Notes: generated by a model not told the origin, from the sequence alone. Positions 43,201 through 54,604 are shown, counted from the first letter of the stretch. The stretch is DNA of 64,000 nt from an uncultured Synechococcaceae cyanobacterium (GCA_902572395.1 CACGFX010000001.1:1-64000), one strand, 5' to 3'. Numbers and translations are program-made.

Positions 43201-44207
43201 TGAATATCTGGATTGAGGCTATTGATATATCCAATACTTCCTTTTAAATCAATATTATTGGAACTTCTATTAAATGGCAAATTTAGATTAAAATTCGAAG
43301 TCAAAGTTCCATAATTTAATTTTTCTGAATTACCAACTAAATTATTATCTTCACAAGAAAAAATAGTTGAATCTGAATTTATATTTTCTGAGAAAGATTC
43401 CGATTTTATTTTTAAATTAGTAAAGGAAAATTTTCCTTGGCAAAATGTTTCATTTGGTAATTTATGAAATTTAAAGTTTGATTTAAAATTTCCTTTTTTA
43501 AAACTAATTTTTCTATTTCCAATAATATATTCAGAATTCTCAAGATCTAAACCGATAGAAAATAAATCCAGTTTTAAAAAGTCTTGATTTAACTTTTTAT
43601 TAAATTTAAATTTTAAAAACCCTTTTTCACCAAAATTTGATTTTACATTTGCAATAATTTGTTTATTACTTGACTTGTATATAAGATAACCTTTTACTTT
43701 TGTTTTTAATCCTGAATTTTTAAGATTTAGATTTGAATATTTGTTTAAGTTAAAGTTTAATTCATACTTTGATTGTGATTTTTTTATACTTCTATCTTTT
43801 GCATAAAGTTTATTCCTTTTAAAAAAATCTCTATCTATATTTATAGCTGCTTCTTTAGGACTTATTTTTACAATCCATTTTTGTTTTAAGAAAGATCTTA
43901 AAGGCATAATGCCCACATATACATTTTTGGCTTTAATTTCAGAATCTATATTTTTTTTATCATTAATTTTTGAATTACCCAAAGAAATACCTAGAAATCT
44001 AATCCCGACATAATCACCTAAATCAACATTTTTATCTAAAAGATTCTCTATACTTTTTTCTAGTTCTAACTTCCTAGTACTATAGGTTTCTTTTAAAAAA
44101 TTATTTAATAAAAAAGAGCATAAAAAACCTAAGGGCAAAAGGGTCCCTACTAAAAGTATCTTAGTATTTAAATTTAGAGATCTAATTTTTTTCAAGTTAG
44201 AGCCCAA
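40251..44207 (-). CDS. TamB-like (DUF490) outer-envelope translocation/assembly protein
   Basis: 1318 aa; N-terminal TM, long beta-rich repetitive body, C-terminal 'GDLDVNETSSGLG...LQLFFRY' DUF490-type ending in an aromatic residue. Confidence 0.85.
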   Translation of the reverse strand: MGSNLKKIRSLNLNTKILLVGTLLPLGFLCSFLLNNFLKETYSTRKLELEKSIENLLDKNVDLGDYVGIRFLGISLGNSKINDKKNIDSEIKAKNVYVGIMPLRSFLKQKWIVKISPKEAAINIDRDFFKRNKLYAKDRSIKKSQSKYELNFNLNKYSNLNLKNSGLKTKVKGYLIYKSSNKQIIANVKSNFGEKGFLKFKFNKKLNQDFLKLDLFSIGLDLENSEYIIGNRKISFKKGNFKSNFKFHKLPNETFCQGKFSFTNLKIKSESFSENINSDSTIFSCEDNNLVGNSEKLNYGTLTSNFNLNLPFNRSSNNIDLKGSIGYINSLNPDIQISGNIPYWFDKRGINFGDIDTSFKINRTELSNLNIFRKNDIRGFITAKGELKGKITDPDISINFNVDYPHFKGIRIRETWEGDIKNENNEFLLNMRNRYSPIPSFLSIRYDSDLKLDNANFIRVFNSNKGTIGIVKEDDSYNWRADNFPLDELELSLNKNQYDRIDGIINGEGSISLDQSYLFGRLAWSLGKYRNINLANSLFDFNVKNNYFYINSSLYPIDGGVIEVEYDSNKNNLINSEFTNVSTSWTILTAVDIFNFDNKKVLPISKSNILDDLEINNDNKSFKERIDFINNLIENSNVLEDKFNLQKYLNKFRSRYNGKITIQGDRPVNYKLNAKLNGYLEVPKEDQKNNKEEFSIDLEGGLLTGKGSLIINKLPLSTANIFLNKPRDFLGGIDMNLFYDLDTKSFSSAISSNNSSIKNKTIIFDKGLVEFDNSVFDIDFSLLINDSEIPITIEGSIPINKSDNLDLRLIGNGKFIELIDFFADEYFTFKEGDVNLRIILKGTLNKPLLNGFVVINNSEIDFFNNIIKDINSIIIFDFDSLEINNLQAKTEDSGEIFIKGSLPFYSKNESEKAKINLITKRFTLEKDNFNFLIDSDIDLSGSFESTVLGGSLSFNNGFINLNSTNQNKERKNLIRKEDKKDWPELYWNNEKNIEIISNETILNSLLLGETLPNYLDNLSFNNLKLKLGPDFKLQYSELIQAYLDTKLDLNINGKVGKDLNARGLIYLKKGRANLYTTPFKLDKNKDNYILFASRSGVVPFINFSLVSKVPDSIIPISENNQDSNISGDLDVNETSSGLGSFGIGNSRLIKIEASYEGFLDQLSFADENRRIQLRSTPSYNRSQIIGLIGGNSANLINRAFISQLNNADAFSERFQLSLYPAIIENNDSLNNIFSNENLDIENDGQSSSNEEFSSEAWIAEIGLDITDAINFAFQTVPGRDDISPLGILTFQANPNLELLGSYDSNGYWKSQVQLFFRY

Positions 44208-44259
44208 AAATAGAGTAGGCTTACAAAATATAAGAAATTAATCAGGTCAAAGCCACTAA

Positions 44260-44703
44260 ATGTCTTTTTTTGAACTATTAGAGAATACACCCAAAATTTT
44301 TGGATTATTTGGAATTTTTCTTTTCATTTGCACAATAGCAGCTTTTATATTTAATTTTGGTTTTAAATTTCGAATAATTGGAGCAACTATTTTTTCATTA
44401 TTGCTTTCTTTGAGTAGTTGGGCATTTATACAAAGTTACTCCGAAAAGGTTGACATAGAAGGTTCAAAATATATTCCAATTGTTTATGACAATGGGTTCG
44501 ATTTAATTATAGCTAAAGCAGATGATGACTTTCCAGAAGAATCTATCGAACCAACTTTAAAACAATTATCTGAAAACTTAAGGAAAGGTAGCAGATCTGG
44601 TGCGAATGTAAAAATAAAGATAAGAAAACTTGAAAATATTTCAGATGGTGTAAGTAAACCAGTGGTTATAGGAGAAGTTCAGAAAAATGTCAAAATGAAT
44701 TAG
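44260..44703 (+). CDS. ycf51: Ycf51 family (DUF2518) protein
   Basis: 147 aa, two N-terminal TM helices; pattern as in cyanobacterial/plastid Ycf51. Confidence 0.7.
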   Translation: MSFFELLENTPKIFGLFGIFLFICTIAAFIFNFGFKFRIIGATIFSLLLSLSSWAFIQSYSEKVDIEGSKYIPIVYDNGFDLIIAKADDDFPEESIEPTLKQLSENLRKGSRSGANVKIKIRKLENISDGVSKPVVIGEVQKNVKMN

Positions 44704-44714
44704 TCTTTTAAAAA

Positions 44715-45134
44715 ATGGAAAGTAAAACCTTTTTAGATTTTTTGCCAACTAATTTTAGACATGAGAAATCTTTTTTTATTCAAAATAATCTAACTGACTT
44801 TGAAAAATTAAGTAATCTTTCGGACTTAGATATAAATGAGATTCAAAGAAAATCTTCACTATGTACATTGAATAATCTAAAGAAAATTAGAGCCATAGCT
44901 ATTTTTAATAAAGAAATTGGAATTTCTCCACCGCATGCATATCTACTTTTACATTGCGGTATATCTTCTCTTAAATCATTATCACTATCTACCCCTTACG
45001 AATTAGAACGCAAAATTGGTAGATTAGAAAGAATACTTAGAGTAAAAACTGAGACAGATACAACTTTTACTCTCTTAAAAGAATGGATTAAAAAAGCTAG
45101 TCAAATCGACAAATCTATTGGAAATCTTGGATAA
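44715..45134 (+). CDS. DUF4332-like helix-hairpin-helix protein
   Basis: 'LTDFEKLSNLSDLDINEI...KEIGISPPHAYLLLHCGISSLKSLSLSTPYEL' resembles HhH repeats. Confidence 0.6.
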   Translation: MESKTFLDFLPTNFRHEKSFFIQNNLTDFEKLSNLSDLDINEIQRKSSLCTLNNLKKIRAIAIFNKEIGISPPHAYLLLHCGISSLKSLSLSTPYELERKIGRLERILRVKTETDTTFTLLKEWIKKASQIDKSIGNLG

Positions 45135-45168
45135 AAAAATTTTTTAATGTAGAATTTAGAAAAAGTTA

Positions 45169-45441
45169 GTGATAATGAAACCTTTATTATTTTTTTTAAT
45201 TTTGTTTTCCAACTCTTTATACCCTGTCTTAAGTCAATCTAACTTATTGGAAACTGTAAAAAAGAATCCAAATGAAGCTAAGAATTTATGTAATAAGTTT
45301 AGAGAGTTTAATTCAAAAGGCATTTCAGCTAACTCTGATGAAGCTATAGAGTATGTATCAAACAAAAAAAAGTTAACTCCCGTTAACGCAGAGATCTTTT
45401 CTATTTACGTCATTGGGCTGCACTGTCCAGACATTATCTAA
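45169..45441 (+). CDS. Small secreted hypothetical protein
   Basis: N-terminal signal-peptide-like 'MKPLLFFLILFSNSLYPVLSQS'; 7 bp before the next CDS. Confidence 0.55.
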   Translation: MIMKPLLFFLILFSNSLYPVLSQSNLLETVKKNPNEAKNLCNKFREFNSKGISANSDEAIEYVSNKKKLTPVNAEIFSIYVIGLHCPDII

Positions 45442-45448
45442 AGCCTAA

Positions 45449-47029
45449 ATGTCAGGTTCAAGATGGTTTGAGAAGTCTTTAGTACTTAGAGATGGAGTAA
45501 GACTCATATCAAGGATTTGGGTACCTAATAGTAACGGGCCATGGCCAGCATTATTAATGAGACAACCTTACGGCAGGGAAATAGCTTCAACTATTACCTA
45601 TTCTCACCCTGAATGGTGGGCTTCCAAAGGGTACATGGTCATAATTCAAGATGTCAGAGGTATGGGTTCTTCTGAAGGAGTTTTTAATGGTTTTTCTCAA
45701 GAAGCTAGCGATACTTCAGAAACACATGAATGGGTACGGTCTCTAAAAGAATGTAATGGAAAACTTGGCTTATATGGTTTTTCATACCAAGGATTTACTC
45801 AACTAACTGGTGAGTTAAATTCTAAGCCGCCCGATTGTTTATCTCCAGCAATGACAGGGATAAATATTAAGGATCATTGGTGCTCAGATGGAGGAGCATA
45901 TTGGTGGCATAACAATATTGCATGGGGGCTTCAAATCACAGCACTAAAAATGAAAAAAGAAAATAATTTGTTTGAGTGGAGGAAGATAAGATTAGCCTTA
46001 GAAAATAAAAGTTATTTAACAGAAGGAATTGAAATTTTAAAAAAATATGATCCTAATAGCTTTGTTTTGGAATGGCTTGAAAATTTAAATAATGCTCGCC
46101 CATTTGAAGAATTTAAAACAATTTCAACATGGATTAGACAACCTATGTTAATTATTGGAGGACTTTGGGATCCACATTTAAAAGGTGCCTTTGATCTCTA
46201 TAAAAAATCGAAAGAAGCTGGTGGAAGCCCAGAGATTATTATTGGGAATGCGACACATCTAAATTGGTGGGAGGGATCACAAGAGTCTTTATTAAAGTTT
46301 TTTGATAAACATTTAAAATCAGATGAAAAATTTAATTCTAAGAATTTAAAAGGCGAGAAAAAAATATGGAATATTTCATTAAATAAATGGGAAGAATTAG
46401 ATAATAAATTTTATCCTGAATTTATTTTTGGGCTAAAAAGCGATGGCACAGCAAATTTAGAGGTTGAAGATGGAAGTCTGACCATAAATTCACAAGGATC
46501 AGGATGGTTCACAATTGTTAATGACCCATGGAGACCTACTCCCTCTGACGGTGGTCATTTAGGTCCAAATCCAGGAAAATTTGATAGAAGTATTATAGAT
46601 AAACGCCTAGATGTAGGTGTTTTTCAAACCAATTGTTTTGAAGAAGATCAACATTTAAGAGGAGTTCCCACATTAGAAATTCAAGTAAAAAGTGATCAGC
46701 CCAATTTCGATATCTGCCTTGCTTTATCTCTAGTTGAAGAAGGGAATGAAAAGGTGAATCAATTTTCAACCGGATTCTTAAGGGTTAAAAACTCCAAAAT
46801 AAGTGAAGAATGCATTTATCAAATAACTATGCAGCCAACAAATATTTGTTTGATTAAAGATAGCAAGCTTCGCTTATCTATATCTGCATCAGCTTATCCC
46901 GCTATTGGAGTTAATCCTGGATTTGGGGAGGGAAATGTTGGAGCGCCTTCAGCAAATCATAGAGTTATTACTCTAAGTTTTAGCCTTAATAAAACATTTA
47001 TGAAAATGACCCCCTTTTTTTATAGATAA
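45449..47029 (+). CDS. CocE/NonD-family hydrolase (X-Pro dipeptidyl-peptidase-like)
   Basis: 'ALLMRQPYGRE', 'IIQDVRGMGSSEGVF', 'LYGFSYQGFTQ' and C-terminal jelly-roll region. Confidence 0.9.
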   Translation: MSGSRWFEKSLVLRDGVRLISRIWVPNSNGPWPALLMRQPYGREIASTITYSHPEWWASKGYMVIIQDVRGMGSSEGVFNGFSQEASDTSETHEWVRSLKECNGKLGLYGFSYQGFTQLTGELNSKPPDCLSPAMTGINIKDHWCSDGGAYWWHNNIAWGLQITALKMKKENNLFEWRKIRLALENKSYLTEGIEILKKYDPNSFVLEWLENLNNARPFEEFKTISTWIRQPMLIIGGLWDPHLKGAFDLYKKSKEAGGSPEIIIGNATHLNWWEGSQESLLKFFDKHLKSDEKFNSKNLKGEKKIWNISLNKWEELDNKFYPEFIFGLKSDGTANLEVEDGSLTINSQGSGWFTIVNDPWRPTPSDGGHLGPNPGKFDRSIIDKRLDVGVFQTNCFEEDQHLRGVPTLEIQVKSDQPNFDICLALSLVEEGNEKVNQFSTGFLRVKNSKISEECIYQITMQPTNICLIKDSKLRLSISASAYPAIGVNPGFGEGNVGAPSANHRVITLSFSLNKTFMKMTPFFYR

Positions 47030-47081
47030 TTATTTTTTTGGTTAATCATTTGATATTATTAATCCTTAATATCTACCAGTC

Positions 47082-49346
47082 ATGATCGAAACAATTCAAG
47101 CAGACTGGATTAAATCAGAAGCTATCAACTTAGAAAATTGTTGCAATGATAATCCATTAAAAATATTAGGTCCTCATTTTTATGAAGAAAAATGGGTAGT
47201 AAGGGTATGGATGCCTGAAGCCGACGAAATTAAAATAAATTTTAAAAACAAAACCTATAAGGCAGAAAGCATAAACCATAAATGGCTTTTTGAAGCTATC
47301 CTGCCTGAAAATCCAAACTATAATTACGAAATAAATATTTCACGAGGAGGGATTACACATAAACAACATGACCCTTGGTCATATAGAGAAGAGTGGATGG
47401 GAGAAGTTGATAGACATCTTTTTGCAGAAGGTAATCATCATCATATTTGGGAAAAAATGGGAGCACATCTCATTGAAGAAAAGAATCAAAAAGGAGTAAT
47501 GTTTTGCATTTGGGCTCCAAATGCAAAATCAATCTCGATAATTGGAGATATAAATTCTTGGGATGGAAGACATCATCCAATGCAAAAAAGATTAGGGGGA
47601 ATTTGGGAACTATTCATGCCAACAATGCAAGAGGGCGACACATATAAGTACGAAATAAGAACGCAACAAGGTCATATTTATGAGAAATCTGATCCATATG
47701 GTTTCCTTCATGAAATCAGACCTCAAAATGGTTCAATAGTTTCAAAATTGAAAAACTTTAATTGGAATGATAGTTCTTGGATTTCAAATAGAGACTCTTC
47801 TAGTCAAATTAACAAGCCAATTTCAGTTTATGAAATGCATTTAGGAAGTTGGCTACATGAATCAATAGATAATAAATATCTGGAGGAAAATGGTGAACCA
47901 AGAGACCCAGTGCCTGCAGCCGATTTAAAACCTGGAACAAGATTTTTAACTTATCCAGAATTAACCAAGAAACTCATCCCTTACGTTAAAGAGAGAGGAT
48001 TTACTCATATTGAACTAATGCCAATATCTGAACATCCTTTCGATGGTTCATGGGGATACCAAGTTACAGGCTGGTATGCACCAACAAGTAGATTTGGCAC
48101 CCCAAATGAATTTAGAGAGTTTGTAAATAAATGTCATGAAGAGGGCATCGGCGTAATTCTTGATTGGGTGCCTGGTCATTTTCCAAAAGATAAGCATGGT
48201 TTAGCATTTTTTGATGGTTGTCATCTTTATGAACATGGAGATTCACGAATAGGTGAACACAAAGAATGGGGGACCCTAATATTTAATTACAGCAGAAACG
48301 AAGTAAGAAATTTCTTAGTAGCCAACCTCGTCTATTGGTTTGAAGAGTTTCATATTGATGGCATAAGAGTAGATGCAGTAGCTTCAATGCTTTACAGAGA
48401 TTATCTCCGCCCAGACGGAGAATGGATACCCAATGAAAATGGTGGGAATGAAAATATAGAAGCCGTTAAATTTCTTCAACAGGCTAATCATGTACTCTTC
48501 CAACACTTCCCGGGTGCACTTTCTATCGCTGAAGAATCAACAACTTGGCCAATGGTGACCAAACCAACTGATATGGGAGGGTTAGGGTTTAACTTGAAAT
48601 GGAATATGGGATGGATGCACGATATGCTTGATTATTTTGAAATAGATCCTTGGTTTAGGCAATTCCATCAAAATAGTGTAACTTTCTCAATTACATATAA
48701 CTACACAGAGAACTTTATGCTTGCACTTAGTCATGATGAGGTTGTCCATGGTAAAAGTCATCTTTTGCATAAAATGCCTGGTGATGACTGGAAGAAATAT
48801 GCAAATACTCGAGCATTACTAACTTATATGTGGACCCACCCTGGTAAAAAAACGATATTTATGGGAATGGAATTTGGGCAAAGACAAGAATGGAATGTTT
48901 GGGATGATCTGCAATGGGAGTTACTAGAATTTGAGCCTCATAAAGGTATCAGAAACTTGATTGATGACCTAAACTTTCTTTATAAAAATGAACCTGCATT
49001 ATGGAAAAATGACTTTGATCCTTATGGATTCCAATGGATTGATTGTAATGACAAATCTAATTCGGTTATAAGTTTCATGAGAAGAGAAAATGATACCAAT
49101 GAGTGGCTTGTTGTTGTTGCTAACTTTACACCTAATACTCATGGGTCATACAAGGTAGGTGTTCCAGTTGAAGGATTCTATAAAGAAATATTTAATTCAG
49201 ATGGCTCTAGATACGGGGGCAGCAACAAAGGAAATATGGGGGGTAAAGAAACTATAAATTACAATATTCATGATTATCAAAATGCTCTAGAACTTGCTTT
49301 ACCCCCATTAAGTGTGAGTATCTTCAAACATCAATCAAAAAAATAA
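47082..49346 (+). CDS. glgB: 1,4-alpha-glucan branching enzyme
   Basis: 754 aa GH13: '[14 protein letters not shown]', '[16 protein letters not shown]', '[20 protein letters not shown]'. Confidence 0.98.
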   Translation: MIETIQADWIKSEAINLENCCNDNPLKILGPHFYEEKWVVRVWMPEADEIKINFKNKTYKAESINHKWLFEAILPENPNYNYEINISRGGITHKQHDPWSYREEWMGEVDRHLFAEGNHHHIWEKMGAHLIEEKNQKGVMFCIWAPNAKSISIIGDINSWDGRHHPMQKRLGGIWELFMPTMQEGDTYKYEIRTQQGHIYEKSDPYGFLHEIRPQNGSIVSKLKNFNWNDSSWISNRDSSSQINKPISVYEMHLGSWLHESIDNKYLEENGEPRDPVPAADLKPGTRFLTYPELTKKLIPYVKERGFTHIELMPISEHPFDGSWGYQVTGWYAPTSRFGTPNEFREFVNKCHEEGIGVILDWVPGHFPKDKHGLAFFDGCHLYEHGDSRIGEHKEWGTLIFNYSRNEVRNFLVANLVYWFEEFHIDGIRVDAVASMLYRDYLRPDGEWIPNENGGNENIEAVKFLQQANHVLFQHFPGALSIAEESTTWPMVTKPTDMGGLGFNLKWNMGWMHDMLDYFEIDPWFRQFHQNSVTFSITYNYTENFMLALSHDEVVHGKSHLLHKMPGDDWKKYANTRALLTYMWTHPGKKTIFMGMEFGQRQEWNVWDDLQWELLEFEPHKGIRNLIDDLNFLYKNEPALWKNDFDPYGFQWIDCNDKSNSVISFMRRENDTNEWLVVVANFTPNTHGSYKVGVPVEGFYKEIFNSDGSRYGGSNKGNMGGKETINYNIHDYQNALELALPPLSVSIFKHQSKK

Positions 49347-49462
49347 GAAGACTCATTTAACTTAGTGCTTCATATAAATGTTCATATAATGCTTTTGCTC
49401 TGCTCTACATTGTAAGATTTTTAAGTTGGATTTTAATTTTTTTTAAAAATATCAAATTTAAA

Positions 49463-50503
49463 ATGGGTCAAGATTTACCACTACTACTTTCTGCCGCATT
49501 AGGTAAAAAAGTAAATAGGCCTCCAGTATGGATGATGAGGCAAGCAGGAAGATATATGAAAATCTATAGAGATTTAAGAGAGCGTTACCCAAGCTTTAGA
49601 GAGAGGTCTGAGAATCCAGAACTATCATATGAGATTTCAATGCAGCCTTTTCATGCTTTCAAACCGGATGGTGTGATCCTTTTTTCAGATATTCTCACAC
49701 CTCTTCCAGGGATGGGCATAAATTTTGAAATAATAGAAAGTAAAGGTCCAATTATTGAGGACCCAATAAGAACTCTCAACCAGGTAGAAAATTTAAAAGA
49801 ATTAAATCCTACTGAGAGTTTAAGTTTTGTTGGGCAAGTTCTTACTTCACTAAAAAAAGATGTTAATAATGAGGCAACAGTTTTAGGTTTTGTTGGCGCA
49901 CCTTGGACTCTTGCTGCATATGTAGTTGAAGGTAAAAGCAGTAAAAATTATTCTTTAATAAAATCAATGGCTTTTAATGAACCAGATTTACTTCATAAAC
50001 TTCTTGATCATTTTGCAAAATCTATTGGTGAATATCTTAAATATCAAATAAAATCTGGAGCGCAAGTAGTACAAATTTTTGATTCATGGGCAGGCCAACT
50101 AAGTCCACAAGATTACGATATCTTTGCTGGGCCGTATCAAAAAAAAGTTGTTGAAATTGTAAAAGCGGAATACCCTGAAACACCAATAATTCTTTACATT
50201 TCAGGTAGTGCTGGAGTTTTAGAAAGAATGGCAAAAACTGGAGTAGATATAATCTCATTAGACTGGACAGTAGATATTGGAGAGGCTTGTAAAAGAATCC
50301 CTAGAGGGATTGGAATTCAAGGTAATGTTGACCCTGGCATTTTATTCGGAAACAAAGAATCAATAAGAGAAAGGATAAATAATACTTTCAATAAAATTAA
50401 AGGCAGAAAATATATTCTTAATTTGGGTCATGGAATTTTACCTGGGACTCCAGAAGAAAATGCTCAAACATTTTTTGAACATGGAAAAAAACTCACTTAC
50501 TAG
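49463..50503 (+). CDS. hemE: Uroporphyrinogen decarboxylase
   Basis: '[26 protein letters not shown]', '[16 protein letters not shown]', '[15 protein letters not shown]'. Confidence 0.98.
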   Translation: MGQDLPLLLSAALGKKVNRPPVWMMRQAGRYMKIYRDLRERYPSFRERSENPELSYEISMQPFHAFKPDGVILFSDILTPLPGMGINFEIIESKGPIIEDPIRTLNQVENLKELNPTESLSFVGQVLTSLKKDVNNEATVLGFVGAPWTLAAYVVEGKSSKNYSLIKSMAFNEPDLLHKLLDHFAKSIGEYLKYQIKSGAQVVQIFDSWAGQLSPQDYDIFAGPYQKKVVEIVKAEYPETPIILYISGSAGVLERMAKTGVDIISLDWTVDIGEACKRIPRGIGIQGNVDPGILFGNKESIRERINNTFNKIKGRKYILNLGHGILPGTPEENAQTFFEHGKKLTY

Positions 50504-50511
50504 TCAAAGTC

Positions 50512-51495
50512 TTGGCATATAAAAACTTATTAATAACAGGCGCTAATGGATGTGTTGGCCAATATTTAGTTAATTGGTTTTTGAAAAACACAAAATTCAG
50601 GCTTTATCTAATGGTAAGAGACAAAAATAAGTTACCAATTTCTGTTCAAGAAAATAAAAAAGTCAAGTTAATGGTTTGCGATATCAGGGAATCAAATAGG
50701 TATAAAAAGGAAATTAGTCAAATTAATTACCTAATACATACTGCTACAGCTTGGGGAGATCCAAAAAGAACCTATGAAGTAAATATTAAAGCTTTTGAAG
50801 AATTACTAGAAATGCTTGATATTGAGAAGTTAGACAAGATTATTTATTTTTCAACAGCAAGTATTCTTGATACCCAAACAGAATTAATGAGGGAATCATT
50901 GATTTATGGAACAGAGTACATTCAAACAAAATATGAATGTTTCCAGAGACTTAGAGAAAGCTCATTTGCAGAAAAAACATTCGCTGTTTTCCCTACCTTG
51001 GTTTTTGGAGGGAATCTTGGAAAAAAAAGTAAATATCCTGTGAGTTATTTAACTAGTGGATTGAAAGAAATTGGGAAATGGCTTTGGTTAGCAAGATTTT
51101 TAAAGCTCGATTCTAAATTTCACTTTATACACGCAAATGATATCGCCAAGATTTGCGGGTTTCTAATTAGAAATCATAAAGAAGAGCAATACAAAGGCTT
51201 TAGAAAATTTGTTCTAGGTCAAAAATTCATTTCAATTGATGATGCCATAATTACACTGTTAAAAAGACATAATATGAGGAGATTTTTTGCGATACCCCTT
51301 ACAAAAAAAATTCTAAAAATATTATTAAGAATTCTCCCGATCCAAACTACTCCTTGGGATAGCTTTAGTATCAAAAAATATGACTTTAATCATGTTCCCA
51401 TCACTAATCCTGAGACTTTTAAACTTAAAAGTTATGCCAAGTCACTGAATGATATTTTAAGGTTATCAAAGTTACCAAGCTGTAATAACAATTAA
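50512..51495 (+). CDS. NAD(P)-dependent epimerase/dehydratase (extended SDR)
   Basis: '[19 protein letters not shown]' Rossmann motif; '[14 protein letters not shown]' YxxxK-like; TTG start. Confidence 0.85.
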   Translation: MAYKNLLITGANGCVGQYLVNWFLKNTKFRLYLMVRDKNKLPISVQENKKVKLMVCDIRESNRYKKEISQINYLIHTATAWGDPKRTYEVNIKAFEELLEMLDIEKLDKIIYFSTASILDTQTELMRESLIYGTEYIQTKYECFQRLRESSFAEKTFAVFPTLVFGGNLGKKSKYPVSYLTSGLKEIGKWLWLARFLKLDSKFHFIHANDIAKICGFLIRNHKEEQYKGFRKFVLGQKFISIDDAIITLLKRHNMRRFFAIPLTKKILKILLRILPIQTTPWDSFSIKKYDFNHVPITNPETFKLKSYAKSLNDILRLSKLPSCNNN

Positions 51496-51554
51496 AATTC
51501 TCGCAGTTAGGTTACCAAAGCCTTGTAATATGTATAAATAAGCAAATTTTTATT

Positions 51555-51905
51555 ATGTTACGTTCAATCTTTGCAGGGTTATTTGCAATAGTTTTAACTC
51601 TAGGTCTAGGTATTTCATCAGTTTCAGCGAAGACTGTTGAAGTAAAACTTGGAACAGATGCTGGAATGCTTGCATTTGAACCAAGTACACTAACCATTAG
51701 TGCTGGTGATACAGTTAAATTCGTCAATAATAAACTTGCCCCTCACAATGCTGTTTTTGATGGGCATGAAGAATTAAGTCATGCGGACCTAGCTTTTGCT
51801 CCAGGAGAGTCTTGGGAAGAAACATTTGATACTGCTGGAACTTATGATTATTATTGCGAGCCACACAGAGGCGCTGGAATGGTAGGTAAAGTTATTGTTG
51901 AATAG
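51555..51905 (+). CDS. petE: Plastocyanin
   Basis: Signal peptide, copper-site motifs '[10 protein letters not shown]' and '[19 protein letters not shown]'. Confidence 0.98.
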   Translation: MLRSIFAGLFAIVLTLGLGISSVSAKTVEVKLGTDAGMLAFEPSTLTISAGDTVKFVNNKLAPHNAVFDGHEELSHADLAFAPGESWEETFDTAGTYDYYCEPHRGAGMVGKVIVE

Positions 51906-51972
51906 ATTTTCTAAATAGTTAAACACTCTTTTTGACTTAATATTTAATATAGTCATACCCAAATTTTGATTG

Positions 51973-54555
51973 ATGAAAATAGTTCCAAGCGAATTTTCTA
52001 ATTCTGCTTGGAACTATTTTATTTTTGCCAAAGAAATTGCTTATAAAAATTATCAACAAAACGTAGACTCTGATAATTTATTATTAGCTCTTATAAAAGA
52101 GGACAATATTACAAAAAAGATTTTAAAAGATAATAATGTAAATCTAGAAGATCTTAAGAGGGAAATAATTTCTTCATTAAATAAGAAGGCAAAAATGAAA
52201 AATAAACAAGATAATTTATATATTGGTGATACTCTTCACAAGATATTTTTGAAGGCGAATGATATTAAAAATACTTTAAATGATGTAGTGATATCAACAG
52301 AACACTTAGTTTACGGTTTCACTTATGATGATAAATATGGATTTCAAATTTTAAATCAAAAAGGTATTCCAGAATTTCTTGAAATTATAAAGAAAATGAA
52401 GTCAGATCCGGCAGTAAAAAATGAATTTAATAGTTCTAATCAGTCTTTAGAAAAATATGGTATCGATCTGACTCAATCTGCACGAGATGGGATTTTAGAC
52501 CCAGTTATTGGTAGGGATGAAGAGATTAGAAGAACAATTCAAATATTGAGTAGAAGAACAAAAAATAATCCAGTTCTTATTGGAGAACCTGGGGTTGGCA
52601 AAACAGCCATTGTAGAAGGATTAGCTCAAAGAATTATTAATGGCGATGTACCTTATGCGCTACAAGATAGGAAACTAATTTCATTAGATATGGGTTCACT
52701 TTTAGCTGGAGCAAAATATCGTGGAGAATTTGAAGAAAGAATAAAAAATATTCTAAAAAAAGTGAAAGAATCAGACGGTAAAATTATTCTTTTTATTGAT
52801 GAAATTCATACGGTAGTAGGTGCAGGCGCTAGTGGAGGTTCTTTAGATGCAAGCAACCTATTAAAACCAATGCTTGCGAGAGGAGAACTAAGATGTATTG
52901 GTGCTACAACTATTAATGAACATAAACAAAATATAGAAAAAGATCCTGCTTTAGAACGAAGATTTCAAAAGATAAAAGTTGATGCTCCTTCAATAGATGA
53001 TACTGTATCAATTTTAAGAGGATTGAGAGAAAGATACGAAGTTCATCATAGTGTGAGAATTTCTGATAATGCTTTAGTTGCTGCTGCAACCCTTAGCGAA
53101 AGATATATTAACGATAGATTTCTTCCTGACAAAGCAATAGATCTAATCGATGAAGCAGCCTCAAGATTAAATATGGTCATAACTTCCAAACCTGAAGAAA
53201 TTGATGAAATTGATCGAAAAGTTCTACAATTTGAGATGGAAAAATTATCTTTAAAAAGAGAAACGGATGATTTTTCTATAGAAAGATTAAAAAAAATCAA
53301 TAATGAACTTATATCTCTTAAAGATAAACAGGCAGAATTAGGCGCTCAATGGAAAAAAGAAAAAGATGAAATTGATGAGATTAGCACCATAAAAGAAGAA
53401 ATTGAATCTGTTCAATTGCAAATAGATCAAGCCAAAAGGAGTTTTGACCTCAACAAAGCAGCAGAATTAGAATTTGGAACTTTAAATTCTTTACAAAAAC
53501 AATTGAAAGAAAAAAGTGAGTCCCTAATAAATTCCCAAAAAAATGGAGATACAATTCTTTTAAGACAAGAGGTAACTTGTGATGATATTGCAGAAGTTGT
53601 CTCAAAGTGGACCTCTATTCCAGTACAGAACTTAAACCAGTCAGAAAAAGATAAACTCTTGAGCCTCGAGTCAATCCTTAATGAAAAAATCATTGGTCAA
53701 GATAGTGCAATTAGGGCTGTTGCAGATTCCATTAAGAGATCAAGGACTGGTCTAAATGATCCAAGCAAGCCATTAGCCAGTTTTCTCTTTTTAGGTCCAA
53801 CTGGTGTCGGGAAAACAGAGCTAAGTAAAGTAACAGCCAAAATAATATTCGATTCAAATTCTTCAATTACAAGACTGGATATGTCTGAATATATGGAAAA
53901 GCATTCAGTGAGCAGAATTATAGGTGCGCCTCCTGGATATTTAGGTTTCGAATCAGGCGGTCAACTAACTGAAGCTGTACGCAAAAATCCTTATTCATTA
54001 GTACTCCTAGATGAAATAGAGAAAGCTCACAAAGATATTTTAGATATTCTCTTACAGGTTCTTGATGATGGAATCATTACTGATGGTCAAGGTCGTACAA
54101 TCAATTTCAAAAATTCAATCATTGTTCTCACTAGTAATTTAGGAAGTCAATCAATAAACGATTTATCAATTAGAAAAGAAGATACAAATGAAATTAAAAA
54201 AGTTGTAGATAATGAAATTAAAAAATTTTTCAAGCCTGAGTTTTTAAATCGACTTGATGAAATAGTTATTTTTAATAATTTAGAATTAAATGACATAAAA
54301 GAAATTGCAAAAATCCAGCTTCAACATTTAGAAAAAAGACTTAACAAAAAAAACTTAAAATTAAAAATTACGGATGAAGCAATTAACCAACTTGTCGAAA
54401 ATAGTTTCGATAATGCCTATGGTGCAAGGCCTTTAAAAAGAATTATTCAAAAACAAATTGAGACAAAAATTTCAAATAATATATTAAATAATTATTACCT
54501 TAATAAAGACGAGATTAATATTTATCTGGTTAATGGAGAGATAAATGTTGATTAA
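51973..54555 (+). CDS. clpB: ClpB-type AAA+ disaggregase (divergent, ClpB2-like)
   Basis: Two AAA+ modules '[18 protein letters not shown]' and '[15 protein letters not shown]' with coiled-coil middle domain. ATG at 51973 preferred over the track TTG at 51970. Confidence 0.92.
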   Translation: MKIVPSEFSNSAWNYFIFAKEIAYKNYQQNVDSDNLLLALIKEDNITKKILKDNNVNLEDLKREIISSLNKKAKMKNKQDNLYIGDTLHKIFLKANDIKNTLNDVVISTEHLVYGFTYDDKYGFQILNQKGIPEFLEIIKKMKSDPAVKNEFNSSNQSLEKYGIDLTQSARDGILDPVIGRDEEIRRTIQILSRRTKNNPVLIGEPGVGKTAIVEGLAQRIINGDVPYALQDRKLISLDMGSLLAGAKYRGEFEERIKNILKKVKESDGKIILFIDEIHTVVGAGASGGSLDASNLLKPMLARGELRCIGATTINEHKQNIEKDPALERRFQKIKVDAPSIDDTVSILRGLRERYEVHHSVRISDNALVAAATLSERYINDRFLPDKAIDLIDEAASRLNMVITSKPEEIDEIDRKVLQFEMEKLSLKRETDDFSIERLKKINNELISLKDKQAELGAQWKKEKDEIDEISTIKEEIESVQLQIDQAKRSFDLNKAAELEFGTLNSLQKQLKEKSESLINSQKNGDTILLRQEVTCDDIAEVVSKWTSIPVQNLNQSEKDKLLSLESILNEKIIGQDSAIRAVADSIKRSRTGLNDPSKPLASFLFLGPTGVGKTELSKVTAKIIFDSNSSITRLDMSEYMEKHSVSRIIGAPPGYLGFESGGQLTEAVRKNPYSLVLLDEIEKAHKDILDILLQVLDDGIITDGQGRTINFKNSIIVLTSNLGSQSINDLSIRKEDTNEIKKVVDNEIKKFFKPEFLNRLDEIVIFNNLELNDIKEIAKIQLQHLEKRLNKKNLKLKITDEAINQLVENSFDNAYGARPLKRIIQKQIETKISNNILNNYYLNKDEINIYLVNGEINVD
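51976..52020 (+). promoter_or_regulatory. Strong hairpin with U-rich 3' tail inside the first clpB codons; possible petE terminator or attenuator
   Basis: AAAATAGTTCCAAGC (51976-51990) is the exact reverse complement of GCTTGGAACTATTTT (52006-52020); inner GAATT/AATTC extends the stem with a 1-nt bulge; followed by ATTTTTG. Confidence 0.7.
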
Positions 54556-54604
54556 ATATCGTAATTAAAGAATCCTATATGACTATAAAATTAACAACTT
54601 AAAT

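Noticed and set aside
49347-49462. Possible small RNA or small photosystem gene between glgB and hemE
   Set aside because: ATG frames end within a few codons and no hairpin is evident; could not support a feature.
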